Assembly (NCBI GenBank): GCA_002420145.1
Contig: DIHL01000079.1
Coordinates: 1 to 64,000 of the forward strand
Length of the DNA stretch: 64,000 bases
Source: Bacteroidetes bacterium UBA5697
Lineage (GTDB): Bacteria; Bacteroidota; Bacteroidia; B-17B0; Aurantibacillaceae
Reading direction: 5' to 3'
How positions within the stretch are numbered: the first letter of the stretch is position 1; each line of letters starts with the position of its first letter. Shown one piece after another: positions 10,255-19,577 of this stretch. Under the pieces are notes generated by a model. The model was given only the letters and a program-made list of their open reading frames with translations. It was not told the DNA's origin and did not search any database. The position numbers and the translations under genes were made by a program.

Positions 10255-10262
10255 TACCTTTA
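10255..10262 (+). promoter_or_regulatory. Bacteroidota -7 promoter box upstream of rbfA
   Basis: TACCTTTA lies four bases before the rbfA ATG, in the context TTACCTTTACGCCATG, and differs from the phylum consensus TAnnTTTG at the last base. The same arrangement occurs at mutL in this window. So close to the start codon, the transcript would be leaderless or nearly so (inference). Confidence 0.55.
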
Positions 10263-10266
10263 CGCC

Positions 10267-10611
10267 ATGGAAAGTGTAAGACAAAGTAAAGTAGCTAAAT
10301 TATTACAAAAAGAATTGGCTGAAATTTTTAGGGCAAATTCGAAAACAATGTTTAATAATGGCTTTATTACAGTTACTATTGTTCGTGTAAGTTCTGATTT
10401 AAGTTCAGCAAAAATATATTTAAGCATTATGGCTACTCAAGATGTAGATGCCTTATTTAAATCAATAAACGATCAAAAACAACATATTCGCAAAATATTA
10501 GGCTTTAGTATAGGCAAACAAGTTCGCGTAGTTCCTGAATTAAATTTCTTTATTGATGATTCGTATGATTATGCTGAAAAAATTAATGCTCTTTTTGACA
10601 AACCTATGTAA
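10267..10611 (+). CDS. rbfA: 30S ribosome-binding factor A
   Basis: This 114-residue protein opens with MESVRQSKVAKLLQKELAEIF, the conserved first helix of RbfA, and continues with ITVTIVRVSSDLSSAKIYLSI and the RKILGFSIGKQVRVVPEL segment that form the KH-like fold. The length is usual for the family. RbfA binds the 30S subunit near helix 1 of 16S rRNA and is needed for late maturation and cold growth. In many Bacteroidota rbfA precedes a LolC/E-type permease; here that permease (11534) follows after a T9SS cargo gene on the opposite strand. The start ATG is fixed by the promoter box just upstream. Confidence 0.93.
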   Translation: MESVRQSKVAKLLQKELAEIFRANSKTMFNNGFITVTIVRVSSDLSSAKIYLSIMATQDVDALFKSINDQKQHIRKILGFSIGKQVRVVPELNFFIDDSYDYAEKINALFDKPM

Positions 10612-10623
10612 TTTATAAAACAC

Positions 10624-10659
10624 AAAAAAGCCCAGTATGATTACATACTGGGCTTTTTT
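10624..10659. terminator. Bidirectional rho-independent terminator
   Basis: A perfect stem of GCCCAGTATG and its complement with an ATTA loop is flanked by six A on the left and six T on the right, so it works in both directions. It sits between the convergent ends of rbfA and the T9SS cargo gene and can serve both. Confidence 0.92.
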
Positions 10660-10676
10660 ATCTCAAAACAATTCTC

Positions 10677-11372
10677 TTATTCTTTGATAAACTTGCGAGT
10701 CATTAAATTAGACCCATCACTAACTTGAATAAAGTAAACTCCTTTTGCTAAATCACCAACCTGAATTTTAGTTTGTGTTGAGTAATTAGCATCAGCTGTC
10801 ATAACTACTTTACCTAAAGCATCTATAATTTGGATTTTTCCAATATGTGATGCTGAAGAAATCATTAACTCTGACGATACAGGATTTGGAGATACAAACA
10901 TATTAGACGATTGACTGTATGATTGAATACCCGTAGCTGCATCTATAGTTAAATACCAAGTTAAAGTTTGAGTTGTTGGTGAAAAACTTGTATTAACAGA
11001 GAATGATGCCGCTACAGAATATGTTCCTGCTGTTGCCGTTGTACCTGTTATTTGCATACATGCACTTGAACCTCCAGGAAAATTACCGTTAGTTGGATTA
11101 GTTGTGTATGCAAACCCTGATGGTAAGCCCGTAACTGAAAGAATAGTTGCATCAGTAATTGTAGCAAAGCCTCCAACAGATGTTCCAAGTGTAAACTGAA
11201 TATCAGAAGAATAAGCTACATTAGCCATTCCGTTTGGTAAATTAGTATTTTCCGCAGGAACGGTACAATAACCTTGAGCACTAGGTGTACAAGCTGCACC
11301 TATAACACACTGCGCATTTAATTGAGATAAACTGCCTAATAATAGAGCAGCAAAGAGTAAAGTTTTTTTCAT
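10677..11372 (-). CDS. T9SS type A sorting domain-containing secreted protein
   Basis: This 231-residue protein has a signal peptide ending LNAQ (about residue 20). Its body (about 21-150), rich in Thr, Ser and Gly with several cysteines, belongs to no family I recognise. The last 75 residues, from MFVSPNPVSSELMI to KGVYFIQVSDGSNLMTRKFIKE, are a type A C-terminal sorting domain that directs export through the type IX system and is removed or anchored at the surface. It is a monocistronic gene on the minus strand, ending at the shared terminator. Its function is unknown; it is probably a small cell-surface or extracellular protein. Confidence 0.88.
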   Translation of the reverse strand: MKKTLLFAALLLGSLSQLNAQCVIGAACTPSAQGYCTVPAENTNLPNGMANVAYSSDIQFTLGTSVGGFATITDATILSVTGLPSGFAYTTNPTNGNFPGGSSACMQITGTTATAGTYSVAASFSVNTSFSPTTQTLTWYLTIDAATGIQSYSQSSNMFVSPNPVSSELMISSASHIGKIQIIDALGKVVMTADANYSTQTKIQVGDLAKGVYFIQVSDGSNLMTRKFIKE

Positions 11373-11533
11373 ATAAAATAATTTAAAGGTTTATCAAATT
11401 TAATAAAATCAATGATATTTAGTTCATTAATTGAGTGAAACAGCCATATCACTTATTCAATTTAAATCCTTTAAGATTAATATTTCATTAGAACCTAAAA
11501 GTTTCTAATTTTACCTTATTAGTTTTACATCAA

Positions 11534-12757
11534 TTGAACCTATCTTTTTTCATAGCAAAACGTTATTTAATTTCTAAGAAATCAACTAACGCCATCAATG
11601 TTATCTCATGGATTAGCATTGTAGCAATAGCTATAACAACAGCCGCTTTAGTTATTATACTCTCTGCTATGAATGGATTAACCTCTGTAGTGGCTGATTT
11701 GTATCATGCTATTGAGCCTGATTTAAAAATCACTGCCATAAATTCAAAGTATATTTCTGATAAACAATCATTATCTAAAAAAATTAAATCTATACAAGGT
11801 ATCAAACATATCTCCTACTCTATTGAAGAAAATGCGCTTATTAAATTAGATGATAAACAAGCTGTAGTAACTATAAAGGGAGTTGATGCTGAGTTTAAAA
11901 ATTTAACTCAATTTGATACGGTTGTTTATGAAGGTAATTATCAGTTTGAGTATAACAATCAGTATTTTGGTGTGTTTGGAAGAGGAGTTGCTAGTAAACT
12001 AGGAATTAATGTGAATGATTTTGTTTCTCCAATATCTATATTTGCACCCACAAGAGGAAAAGTGGAAAGCATTAATCCTGAAAATGCTTTTAATAAATTA
12101 TCCATTAGTCCGGCTGGAATTTTTTCTTTAAACGACGACTTTGATTTTAAATTTGTATTGATTGATTTAAAAGCGGCTCAATACTTATTTGATTGTCCTG
12201 AATCTTTTTCTACGATTGAAATAGGCCTTGAAAACAAGGATGATTTAGAATCTGTTCAGGAACAATTATCTGAAAAACTTGGCCCAAATTATCAAGTTAA
12301 AAATAGATTTCAATTAAATGATGTATTATTTAAAACTTTAAAAACCGAAAAATTATGGACTTTTTTAATTTTAGCTTTTATACTTGTTATTGCTACATTC
12401 AACATTATAGGTGCATTAACGATGCTAATTATTGAAAAGAAAAAAGATATTAAAACACTTTATAATTTAGGAGCCGATCAACAATTTATTCGCACTATTT
12501 TTATGCAAGAAGGATTTTTAATTACTTCTGTTGGTGCACTCAGTGGATTAATTATTGGTATTGTAATTTGTATCCTACAACAAAAATTTCATTTGGTTAC
12601 ATTTGATGATCAATCGGTTATTCCATTTTATCCAATTGAAATGCAATGGAAAGATTTTGTTTGGATCTTAACCCTTGTAATGGGGATTGGATTTTTAGCA
12701 GCTATTTATCCCGTTAGAGTATTTACAAAAAATAATCTAGTGCATTTAAACGATTAG
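11534..12757 (+). CDS. LolC/LolE-type ABC transporter permease (FtsX/MacB family)
   Basis: This 407-residue protein has the family layout: one N-terminal membrane helix (about 22-48, ISIVAIAITTAALVIILSAM), a periplasmic domain of some 200 residues, and three C-terminal helices (about 275-395) carrying the FtsX permease core. It starts at TTG, followed by NLSFFIAKRYL, the typical opening of these proteins; no upstream ATG fits. LolC/E permeases release lipoproteins from the inner membrane to LolA with the ATPase LolD; the ATPase is not adjacent. In Bacteroidota this gene commonly follows rbfA, which supports the start and identity. Another MacB-like export role cannot be excluded. Confidence 0.85.
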   Translation: MNLSFFIAKRYLISKKSTNAINVISWISIVAIAITTAALVIILSAMNGLTSVVADLYHAIEPDLKITAINSKYISDKQSLSKKIKSIQGIKHISYSIEENALIKLDDKQAVVTIKGVDAEFKNLTQFDTVVYEGNYQFEYNNQYFGVFGRGVASKLGINVNDFVSPISIFAPTRGKVESINPENAFNKLSISPAGIFSLNDDFDFKFVLIDLKAAQYLFDCPESFSTIEIGLENKDDLESVQEQLSEKLGPNYQVKNRFQLNDVLFKTLKTEKLWTFLILAFILVIATFNIIGALTMLIIEKKKDIKTLYNLGADQQFIRTIFMQEGFLITSVGALSGLIIGIVICILQQKFHLVTFDDQSVIPFYPIEMQWKDFVWILTLVMGIGFLAAIYPVRVFTKNNLVHLND

Positions 12758-12762
12758 TATTC

Positions 12763-12836
12763 GTCATTGCGAGAATTTTACCCGAAGCAATCTGACACTA
12801 ATAAGGTTGAGATTGCTTCACTACGTTCGCAATGAC
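12763..12836. repeat. Dispersed palindromic repeat (GTCATTGCGA family)
   Basis: The element starts GTCATTGCGA and ends TCGCAATGAC, with internal GAAGCAATCT facing GATTGCTTC, so it can fold as a two-step hairpin of about 74 bases. Elements with the same core words occur between genes in many bacterial genomes. It separates the convergent LolC/E-type and cvfB-like genes and could act as a transcription barrier. Confidence 0.72.
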
Positions 12837-12839
12837 TTA

Positions 12840-13703
12840 CTAAACGCCTTTTACTTCATCACCTTCTTTAGCAGTAACTAATCTCACTCCATCTTCATGA
12901 AGAGTAACTTTTCGTTGGCGATACAAAACTCCAATCGATTTTTTAAATGTTGATTTACTCATATCAAATCTTCTTTCAATTAAATCAGGAGAGCTTTTAT
13001 CTGTTAATTCTAAATAACCTTCATGAGTATTAAGATATTCCAATATTTTTTCAGTTGAAGAAAGAACATGTTTAAAACCTAAGTTTTGTAAACTTAAATC
13101 TATTAAGTTTCCTTCTCTAATTAATTTAATATATCCTTTGGTTAAATCACCAACTGCTAAATCTGTAAACACATCATTATGATAAATTAAACCTTTATGC
13201 ATTTCATTAATTACACAAGTAAACCCAAGATCAGTTTCATTGTAAACCAATAAATCTACTTCTTCGCCCTGTTCTACTTGAAGAACTTCATTACTAATAA
13301 ACTTATTAATCTTACTAGAAGCGACAATACGTTCGGTTAATTCATCTATATAAATATAAACGACATAACTTTGTCCTTCTATCATTTTTTGTTTTTGTTC
13401 TTTAAAAGGAACAAATAAATCTTTTTCTAAACCCCAATCTAAAAACGCACCTACTTTGCTAACTTCCGAAACATTTAAATAAGCAAAATGATTTACTTCT
13501 ACGTAAGGTTTTAATCGTGTGGCAATTAATCTATCCTCTGAATCTCTATAAACAAAAACATCAATTTGTTGACCAATTTCAAATTCGGGTTCAATATATT
13601 TATTTGGCAACAAAACAACTTCATTTTCATCATCTCCCAAAAACATTCCAGGAGGAGTTTGACGTAAAATAGTTAATGTGTTTGTTTTTCCTAAGCGTAT
13701 CAT
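12840..13703 (-). CDS. CvfB-like S1 domain RNA-binding protein
   Basis: This 287-residue protein begins MIRLGKTNTLTILRQ. A longer frame starting at 13745 is rejected because a good promoter box (13720-13727) lies inside it. The chain shows tandem OB/S1-like domains: residues about 1-65 with FLGDDENEVVLLP, then NVSEVSKVGAFLDWGLEKDLFVPF, then a second S1-like unit with GLIYHNDVF, and a C-terminal winged-helix part with FDMSKSTFKKSIGVLYRQ. This order is that of CvfB/YitL proteins, nucleic-acid-binding regulators tied to virulence gene expression in staphylococci. The target in this organism is unknown. The gene is monocistronic. Confidence 0.86.
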   Translation of the reverse strand: MIRLGKTNTLTILRQTPPGMFLGDDENEVVLLPNKYIEPEFEIGQQIDVFVYRDSEDRLIATRLKPYVEVNHFAYLNVSEVSKVGAFLDWGLEKDLFVPFKEQKQKMIEGQSYVVYIYIDELTERIVASSKINKFISNEVLQVEQGEEVDLLVYNETDLGFTCVINEMHKGLIYHNDVFTDLAVGDLTKGYIKLIREGNLIDLSLQNLGFKHVLSSTEKILEYLNTHEGYLELTDKSSPDLIERRFDMSKSTFKKSIGVLYRQRKVTLHEDGVRLVTAKEGDEVKGV

Positions 13704-13719
13704 GGGTCTAAAATTTTGC

Positions 13720-13727
13720 CAAAGATA
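13720..13727 (-). promoter_or_regulatory. Bacteroidota -7 promoter box for the cvfB-like gene
   Basis: On the minus strand TATCTTTG matches TAnnTTTG perfectly, 16 bases before the ATG at 13703. This leaves a very short leader and supports the shorter start of the gene. Confidence 0.6.
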
Positions 13728-13876
13728 CAAATAAAGACTAAACAACCCTTTTTTTCAATATATGAGTTTATTCCCTAGACGAATTGATAGCTTTACTAGT
13801 TTTAGGGCAAAAATATTTGTTTTACCAAGTGCGTTTTTTTATATTTAAAGATTATTAACAGTTTTTATAAACGTTT

Positions 13877-16800
13877 ATGAAAAGAATATTTTTACTTATT
13901 TTATTAACTGGCTTGTTTACTAATTTTTTTGGGCAAATCACCACATCTGTTAACCCAACCATTGCACAAATGCAAGCCTTACTGCAAGGTAATGGAGTTA
14001 CCGTAACAGGCTTAAGTATAACATGTCCTGCGGGAGCCTATGCAACTTTTGCAAATGGAGCATCTGCTTTGGGTGGTACATTAAACTCTGGGATACTTTT
14101 AACAACTGGTACCGCTAGTAATGTGGCTGGTCCGCCTACTGGTTTTGCTAGTACAGATAATTCGAGTTCTGGAGGTGCAGGTTCTGCCTTAGGAAATACA
14201 CTATCTGGAGGAACAACCTACGATGGTTGTTATATGACATTTCAATTAACACCAACTTGTGCAACATTAAGTATTAGTTATGTATTTGCATCAGAAGAAT
14301 ATCCTGAATTTGCAACTGGATCTATTAACGACGTTTTTGGGTTTGTATTAAGTGGTCCAAATCCTTTAGGTGGAAATTACAATCAAACTAATACAGCTCT
14401 ACTTCCTGTTACAACTACAACAACAAATGTCGTTTCCATTCAAAACGTAAATAATGGTTCTGCTAATGCAGGCCCTTGTACAAACTGCGCCTACTATATC
14501 GATAGTCCTCCTGGATTAATTTATGATGGAGCAACACCTGTTATGACCGCCTCCGCCAGTGTTGTCCCCTGTCAAACCTACACTATGACCATTGGTGTTT
14601 GGGATGATTCGGATGGAGTTTATGATTCTGGTGTATTTTTAGATGTAAATGGATTATCTTGTGCTAATCAACCAACTTTAGCTCCTACAATTAATCCTAC
14701 TAGTATTTGTGGACCACAAACTGTAACTCTTACTGCAAATCCTTCTTCTACAGTTGCGTCAAGCTCTTATACCTGGTCAGCTCCTGCATCTGGAGGTTTA
14801 GTATCTACCTCTGGAGCAACAGTAACAGCTAATCCAACATCAGCAACTACTTATACTGTTAAATATTCTGACATCAATACTTGCCCAGGTTTTCCTGTAA
14901 CTCAAACAGTTGCTATATCATTTTCAGCAACCACTTCTTTTTCTGTCACACAAAGTCCTGCTTCTATTTGTGCAGGACAAAGCACAACTTTAACAGCCAA
15001 TGGTGGTGCAGGAACTTATTCTTGGACGCCAGCCACAGGCTTAAGTAGCACAACAGGCTCGGTAGTTGTTTGTACACCAACCGCTAGTTCTACCTATACC
15101 GTTACGAAGACCTCAGGTGGTTGTGTCAGTTCAACCGTCGTAACTGTTAATCCTGCTTCAGCACCTACTGTTGCAATTACTCCATCCTTAACATCCATTT
15201 GTTCTGGTCAAAGTGCAGCATTATCTGCCAGTGGGCCTGGTCCTTTTAACTGGATTGCAAGTAGCGGGGCATTTCCTCCTGCTACGGGTAACGTAACTGT
15301 TACTCCTACAGTTACAACAACCTATACTGTTATTTCAGGAACTGGTACTTGTACAAACTCTGCAGTAGCAACAGTTTCTATTACTTCGCCTGCAACAGTA
15401 GCTATTACACCATCTGTATCATCTATTTGTTCGGGACAAAGTGTTGCCTTATCAGCTAGTGGACCTGGTCCATTTAACTGGATTGCCAGTAGTGGAGCTT
15501 TTCCTCCCGCAACAGGAAATGTGACAGTTACACCAAGTACAACAACTAACTATACAGTTATCTCAGGAACAGGAACCTGTACTTCTTCAGCTGTAGCAAC
15601 TGTTTCGGTGGCAGCCACATTATCAATAAGCATCACGCCTTCACTTTCTACAATATGCGCAGGACAAAGTGTGACTTTAACTTCAACAGGTGCTGGTCCG
15701 TTTACTTGGACAGCAAGTAGCGGAGCTAATCCTCCTGCTGCTGGAACTGTTACTGTTACGCCTAGTTCTACAACATCATATACCGTATTATCTGGCACTG
15801 GAACTTGTACAGCTACTGCTGTTGCAACTGTTTCTATTGCTCCAGTAGCACCAATATCTATTACTCCTTCTGTTTCTACTATTTGTGCAGGACAAACAGT
15901 TACATTAACGGCTTCAGGCGCAGGTCCATTTGCATGGACAGCAAGTAGCGGAACTAATCCTCCTGCAGCAGGTACAGTCACTGTTTCGCCAACTACCACA
16001 ACAACCTATACTGTTTTATCTGGTACAGGAACTTGTACAACAACAGCAGTTGCTACAGTTTCATTAACAGTTCCTGGAGCAACCTCTATTACTCCTTCAA
16101 ATACAACTATCTGCAGTGGACAATCAACTAATTTAGTTGTTAATGGAAGTACTGGTCCTTTTGTTTGGACGGCAAGTAGTGGAACAAACCCACCTGCAAC
16201 AGGCACGGTAGTGGTTTCGCCAACAACAACAACTACTTATACCGTTTTATCTGGTTCAGGAACTTGTACATCTTCCGCTATTGCTAGCGTTAGTGTTTCA
16301 CCAGGCTTAACAATTACTTCTACTCCAGCAAGTACATCTATCTGTAATGGTTCATCTACTACTTTAACTGCGGGTGGCGCATCAACTTATACTTGGCTTC
16401 CAAGTGGCAATACATCTGCAAGTTTGTTAGTTAACCCAACAACAACATCCACTTACACATTAATTGGATCTAATGGTGTTTGTGCAAACTCAACTACAGC
16501 AACTGTAACTGTCACAACTATTAGTACTAGTGTTACAGCTAGTTCTTCATTTTATTGTTTAGGTGTATCTCCAGTTACAATAACAGGCGCTGGTGCAACT
16601 ACTTATTCGTGGAACACAGGAGCTACAACTTCTTCTATTTCTGTTACACCATCCGTTACTTCAACTTATACAGTGGTTGGTACTACAAATGGATGTTCAT
16701 CTACTCAAACTATTTCTGTCACAGTTCCTCCAACTACAAATATTTCTGCAACAACTAGCAACTCTATCATTTGTGCTAGTGGAACTGGAGCAACATTAAC

Positions 16801-17977
16801 AGCATCTGGCGCTTCAACTTATACTTGGGCTCCAAGCAGTACCGTATCATCTACCTTAGGGGTTAATCCTACAACTACAACAACCTATTCAGTTATTGGA
16901 CAAACAGCAGCAGGTTGTATTACTAATCCAGCAGTAGTAACAGTTAGTGTATTACCTACCATCAACCCTACATTAACGGCTAGTACAGCTTCGGTGTGTT
17001 TAAATAATACAGTATCAATTTCTTCAGCTCCTGCAACTTCAGGATTAACCTATACTTGGCTACCTACTACAGCTATTCAAGGAGCAAGTAACACATCAAG
17101 TATTGTTGTTTTACCTGCTAATACGGCTGCTGTTATATACACTGTATTTGTTTCTAATGGTGTGTGTGTTGGCACTAACACTATTCAAATAAAAGCTAAT
17201 ATTGCTCCTGTAGGTAATTTTATCACATTAAATAATGATACAGTTTGTGTGGGTGGTTGTGTTACTTTTAGTTCAACTACTACAGGAACATCTCCTATTT
17301 CTTACCAATGGTATTACGAAAGCGGTGTTGGTACTTCTTCGGTTGGTGTTGCTCCTGAAGCTTGCTACCCATCTGCTGGAAGTTTCTCGGTAATGATGAT
17401 TGCTTCAAACGTTTGTGGTACAGATACTGTAGTTAAAAATGATTTTGTGAATGTATTTGATTTACCAATATTAACAGTATCAAATGACACCACTATTAAT
17501 ATTGGTGAAAGCGCCACCGTTTCTGCATCTGGTGGATTAACTTACAACTGGTCACCTAATGTTAATGGTACCACTATTACATGTCCAACCTGTTCTACAA
17601 CAGTTGTTCAACCAACAGTAACCACTAATTATATTGTTGTTGCCTCTAACTCTCCATATTGCAGAGTTCAAGATACTGTAACCGTGATTGTGGATGTGAA
17701 CTGTGGAGATTTCTTTATACCAAACGTATTCTCTCCTAATGATGATGGATTAAACGATGTCATTAATGTTCATGGAAGATGTATTGTTACTTTCAACCTT
17801 CAAATATTTAATAGATGGGGTGAAAAAGTTTTTGAAACATCATCTATGTCTGACAGTTGGGATGGAACCTTTAGGGGGCAAAAATTAGATACTGGAGTAT
17901 TTGTTTACAAAGCTGATGGCGTTTCAATAGATGGGCAATCATTTAATTTAAAGGGTAATATTACTTTAATACGATAA
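13877..17977 (+). CDS. Giant T9SS type B surface protein with choice-of-anchor L domain and Ig-like repeats
   Basis: This 1366-residue protein has a signal peptide ending NFFGQ, then a choice-of-anchor L domain (about 25-260, with SYVFASEEYPEFATGSINDVFGF and a later WDDSDGVYDSGVFLD). About twelve Ig/PKD-like repeats of 70-85 residues follow; those encoded by about 15.2-16.3 kb are nearly identical and carry ICSGQ or ICAGQ, GPF.W.ASSG and TTTYTVLSGTGTC. The last 85 or so residues (FIPNVFSPNDDGLNDV through NLKGNITLIR) are a gliding-motility-type (type B) C-terminal sorting domain. The known role is export by T9SS and display on the cell surface, often as an adhesin. A PorP/SprF gene follows 19-37 bases later, the usual partner of such type B cargo (SprB/SprF). 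Repeat number may vary between strains. Confidence 0.9.
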   Translation: MKRIFLLILLTGLFTNFFGQITTSVNPTIAQMQALLQGNGVTVTGLSITCPAGAYATFANGASALGGTLNSGILLTTGTASNVAGPPTGFASTDNSSSGGAGSALGNTLSGGTTYDGCYMTFQLTPTCATLSISYVFASEEYPEFATGSINDVFGFVLSGPNPLGGNYNQTNTALLPVTTTTTNVVSIQNVNNGSANAGPCTNCAYYIDSPPGLIYDGATPVMTASASVVPCQTYTMTIGVWDDSDGVYDSGVFLDVNGLSCANQPTLAPTINPTSICGPQTVTLTANPSSTVASSSYTWSAPASGGLVSTSGATVTANPTSATTYTVKYSDINTCPGFPVTQTVAISFSATTSFSVTQSPASICAGQSTTLTANGGAGTYSWTPATGLSSTTGSVVVCTPTASSTYTVTKTSGGCVSSTVVTVNPASAPTVAITPSLTSICSGQSAALSASGPGPFNWIASSGAFPPATGNVTVTPTVTTTYTVISGTGTCTNSAVATVSITSPATVAITPSVSSICSGQSVALSASGPGPFNWIASSGAFPPATGNVTVTPSTTTNYTVISGTGTCTSSAVATVSVAATLSISITPSLSTICAGQSVTLTSTGAGPFTWTASSGANPPAAGTVTVTPSSTTSYTVLSGTGTCTATAVATVSIAPVAPISITPSVSTICAGQTVTLTASGAGPFAWTASSGTNPPAAGTVTVSPTTTTTYTVLSGTGTCTTTAVATVSLTVPGATSITPSNTTICSGQSTNLVVNGSTGPFVWTASSGTNPPATGTVVVSPTTTTTYTVLSGSGTCTSSAIASVSVSPGLTITSTPASTSICNGSSTTLTAGGASTYTWLPSGNTSASLLVNPTTTSTYTLIGSNGVCANSTTATVTVTTISTSVTASSSFYCLGVSPVTITGAGATTYSWNTGATTSSISVTPSVTSTYTVVGTTNGCSSTQTISVTVPPTTNISATTSNSIICASGTGATLTASGASTYTWAPSSTVSSTLGVNPTTTTTYSVIGQTAAGCITNPAVVTVSVLPTINPTLTASTASVCLNNTVSISSAPATSGLTYTWLPTTAIQGASNTSSIVVLPANTAAVIYTVFVSNGVCVGTNTIQIKANIAPVGNFITLNNDTVCVGGCVTFSSTTTGTSPISYQWYYESGVGTSSVGVAPEACYPSAGSFSVMMIASNVCGTDTVVKNDFVNVFDLPILTVSNDTTINIGESATVSASGGLTYNWSPNVNGTTITCPTCSTTVVQPTVTTNYIVVASNSPYCRVQDTVTVIVDVNCGDFFIPNVFSPNDDGLNDVINVHGRCIVTFNLQIFNRWGEKVFETSSMSDSWDGTFRGQKLDTGVFVYKADGVSIDGQSFNLKGNITLIR

Positions 17978-18014
17978 CAACTAATTATTCAATAACATGA
18001 AAACGACATTGAAC

Positions 18015-19058
18015 ATGAAAAAAATAATTTTAGCAAGTATGTTAGTTGTTCCTTTTTTAGGTAAAGCTCAAGATATACACTTCTCTCAATTTAATGAAAC
18101 ACCCGTTTTATTAAATCCTGCTATGAGTTGCACTGCTTTTGACACACGTATTATTGCGAACTATAAAAATCAATGGGCAAGTGTTACTAGTCCATTTCAA
18201 ACTTATGGTATTAGTATTGAAAGAGCTTTTAAACATTTAAAACTAAAAAAAGCATATACTGGGATGTCGTTAAGTATATATAACGATAAAGCAGGCGATG
18301 CTGGTTTAGGTTCTTTATTAGTAAACTTAGGTTTTAATGCAGTGGTTAAAACAGGACAATACACGCGTTTTTCGGCAGGTATTGGTGGTGGAATAAACTA
18401 CAGAACCATTAACCCATCCAAATTAAAATGGGAAAGTCAGTATAATGGTTCAGTACACGATCCAGCTACTGCTTCAGGCGAAGCTGTACCTCGCAGTACG
18501 ATGATGCAAGCTGATTTTGTTGGAGGATTAGCTTATCATTATGCAAAAAGCGAAAGATACATTAGTGCTCAAGACGGAACAAAATTTGACCTTGGATTTT
18601 CTGTTTTTCATTACAATATGCCTAAATATTCTTTTGTAAATAGTGGAGATAAGCAATACATGAAATATGCCATACATGCTAATTTTGATATTGGCATTAA
18701 AAACACAGGTATTGCCATTGTACCAAGCGCCCTATATATGAAACAAGGGCCATCTCAAGAAATTAGTATTGGCTCATTATTCAAATACATCATCCAAGAT
18801 CAATCGGTTTACACTGGAATTAAAAAACCATGTGCTATTGCTTTAGGTGCTTTTTACCGAGTAGGTGATGCTATTATTCCAACGTTACAATTTCAATATG
18901 ATATGTATGCCTTTGTTGTGAGTTACGACATCAATACATCTCAATTAACTGGAGCTTCAAAAGCAAAAGGTGGTTTAGAATTTAGCTTGCGTTTTAATAC
19001 TAGTCCAGGTTATGGTAAAGCTTTAGGCAAGAGCATTAACAGACCTACTTATAAATAA
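18015..19058 (+). CDS. PorP/SprF family T9SS outer-membrane protein
   Basis: This 347-residue protein has the signal peptide MKKIILASMLVVPFLGKAQ; an ATG 18 bases earlier would only prepend six residues, so 18015 is preferred. The family opening is clear: QDIHFSQFNETPVLLNPAM, then NQWASVTSPFQTYGISIE, then beta-strand-rich sequence expected to form an outer-membrane barrel. SprF-type proteins bind to and are needed for secretion or anchoring of the type B cargo encoded next to them. The cargo here is the giant repeat protein just upstream, so the two likely form one operon ended by the hairpin at 19082. Confidence 0.92.
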   Translation: MKKIILASMLVVPFLGKAQDIHFSQFNETPVLLNPAMSCTAFDTRIIANYKNQWASVTSPFQTYGISIERAFKHLKLKKAYTGMSLSIYNDKAGDAGLGSLLVNLGFNAVVKTGQYTRFSAGIGGGINYRTINPSKLKWESQYNGSVHDPATASGEAVPRSTMMQADFVGGLAYHYAKSERYISAQDGTKFDLGFSVFHYNMPKYSFVNSGDKQYMKYAIHANFDIGIKNTGIAIVPSALYMKQGPSQEISIGSLFKYIIQDQSVYTGIKKPCAIALGAFYRVGDAIIPTLQFQYDMYAFVVSYDINTSQLTGASKAKGGLEFSLRFNTSPGYGKALGKSINRPTYK

Positions 19059-19081
19059 CGATTTATTTTTTATTAATTTAC

Positions 19082-19114
19082 AAAAAACGCCTTTGGATTT
19101 CAAAGGCGTTTTTT
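19082..19114 (+). terminator. Rho-independent terminator after PorP/SprF gene
   Basis: The stem AACGCCTTTG and its inverted copy, with a GATTT loop, is preceded by A-residues and followed by six T. It closes the cargo/SprF unit and could also work on the other strand. Confidence 0.9.
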
Positions 19115-19116
19115 GT

Positions 19117-19421
19117 TTACAGTATATATTTATTTTACACTCAAAGATAAAAACACAATTAAAACTCCCTAATAATTTGTCTGTATAGCAACAGTAAATA
19201 ACTTTTTTTCAGTGCCAAAAAAAGTTAGCAAAAAAGACTAGTCAAAACGATAGCCACGCTCTCTTTATGTTTATAAGATTCGTTACCAAAAAACACTAAA
19301 GGTTTTTTGGACTCATCTAATAAACAAAAATTCACAGCAACTCGCCGCCGCATTTTGACATTCCTACCCGCTTTTCAAACGAAGAATTAATTAAATACGG
19401 AAATTAAAAAAGAACAATTCT
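19117..19421. other. Intergenic stretch with possible degenerate remnant
   Basis: About 305 bases without an intact gene. In two forward frames broken by stops, short protein-like stretches can be read (for example NTKGFLDSSNKQKF and a following ATRRRILTF). On the minus strand MRRRVAVNFCLLDESKKPL is open over about 40 codons. This may be a dead gene or a dispersed element; no function or family was recognised. Confidence 0.3.
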
Positions 19422-19577
19422 TTATTGCTTAACTACTTTCTTTGTAATCAACAACTGATTGTTTTTATAGAGAGATAAAAAGTAAATACCGTTTTCTAAA
19501 GTTGAAATATTAATTTCTTCTGCATAATTTTCCCATAAAACTTCTTTCCCCAACACATCTGTTATTTTTATAGTACA

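Noticed and set aside
13704..13745. Longer start for the cvfB-like gene
   Set aside because: A promoter box lies inside the added region.
15550..16206. Two minus-strand open frames inside the giant adhesin gene
   Set aside because: They mirror the codon pattern of the forward Ig repeats and have no family motif.
15180..16290. CRISPR-like regular repeats
   Set aside because: Spacing of about 230 bases, in frame, and coding for Ig domains.
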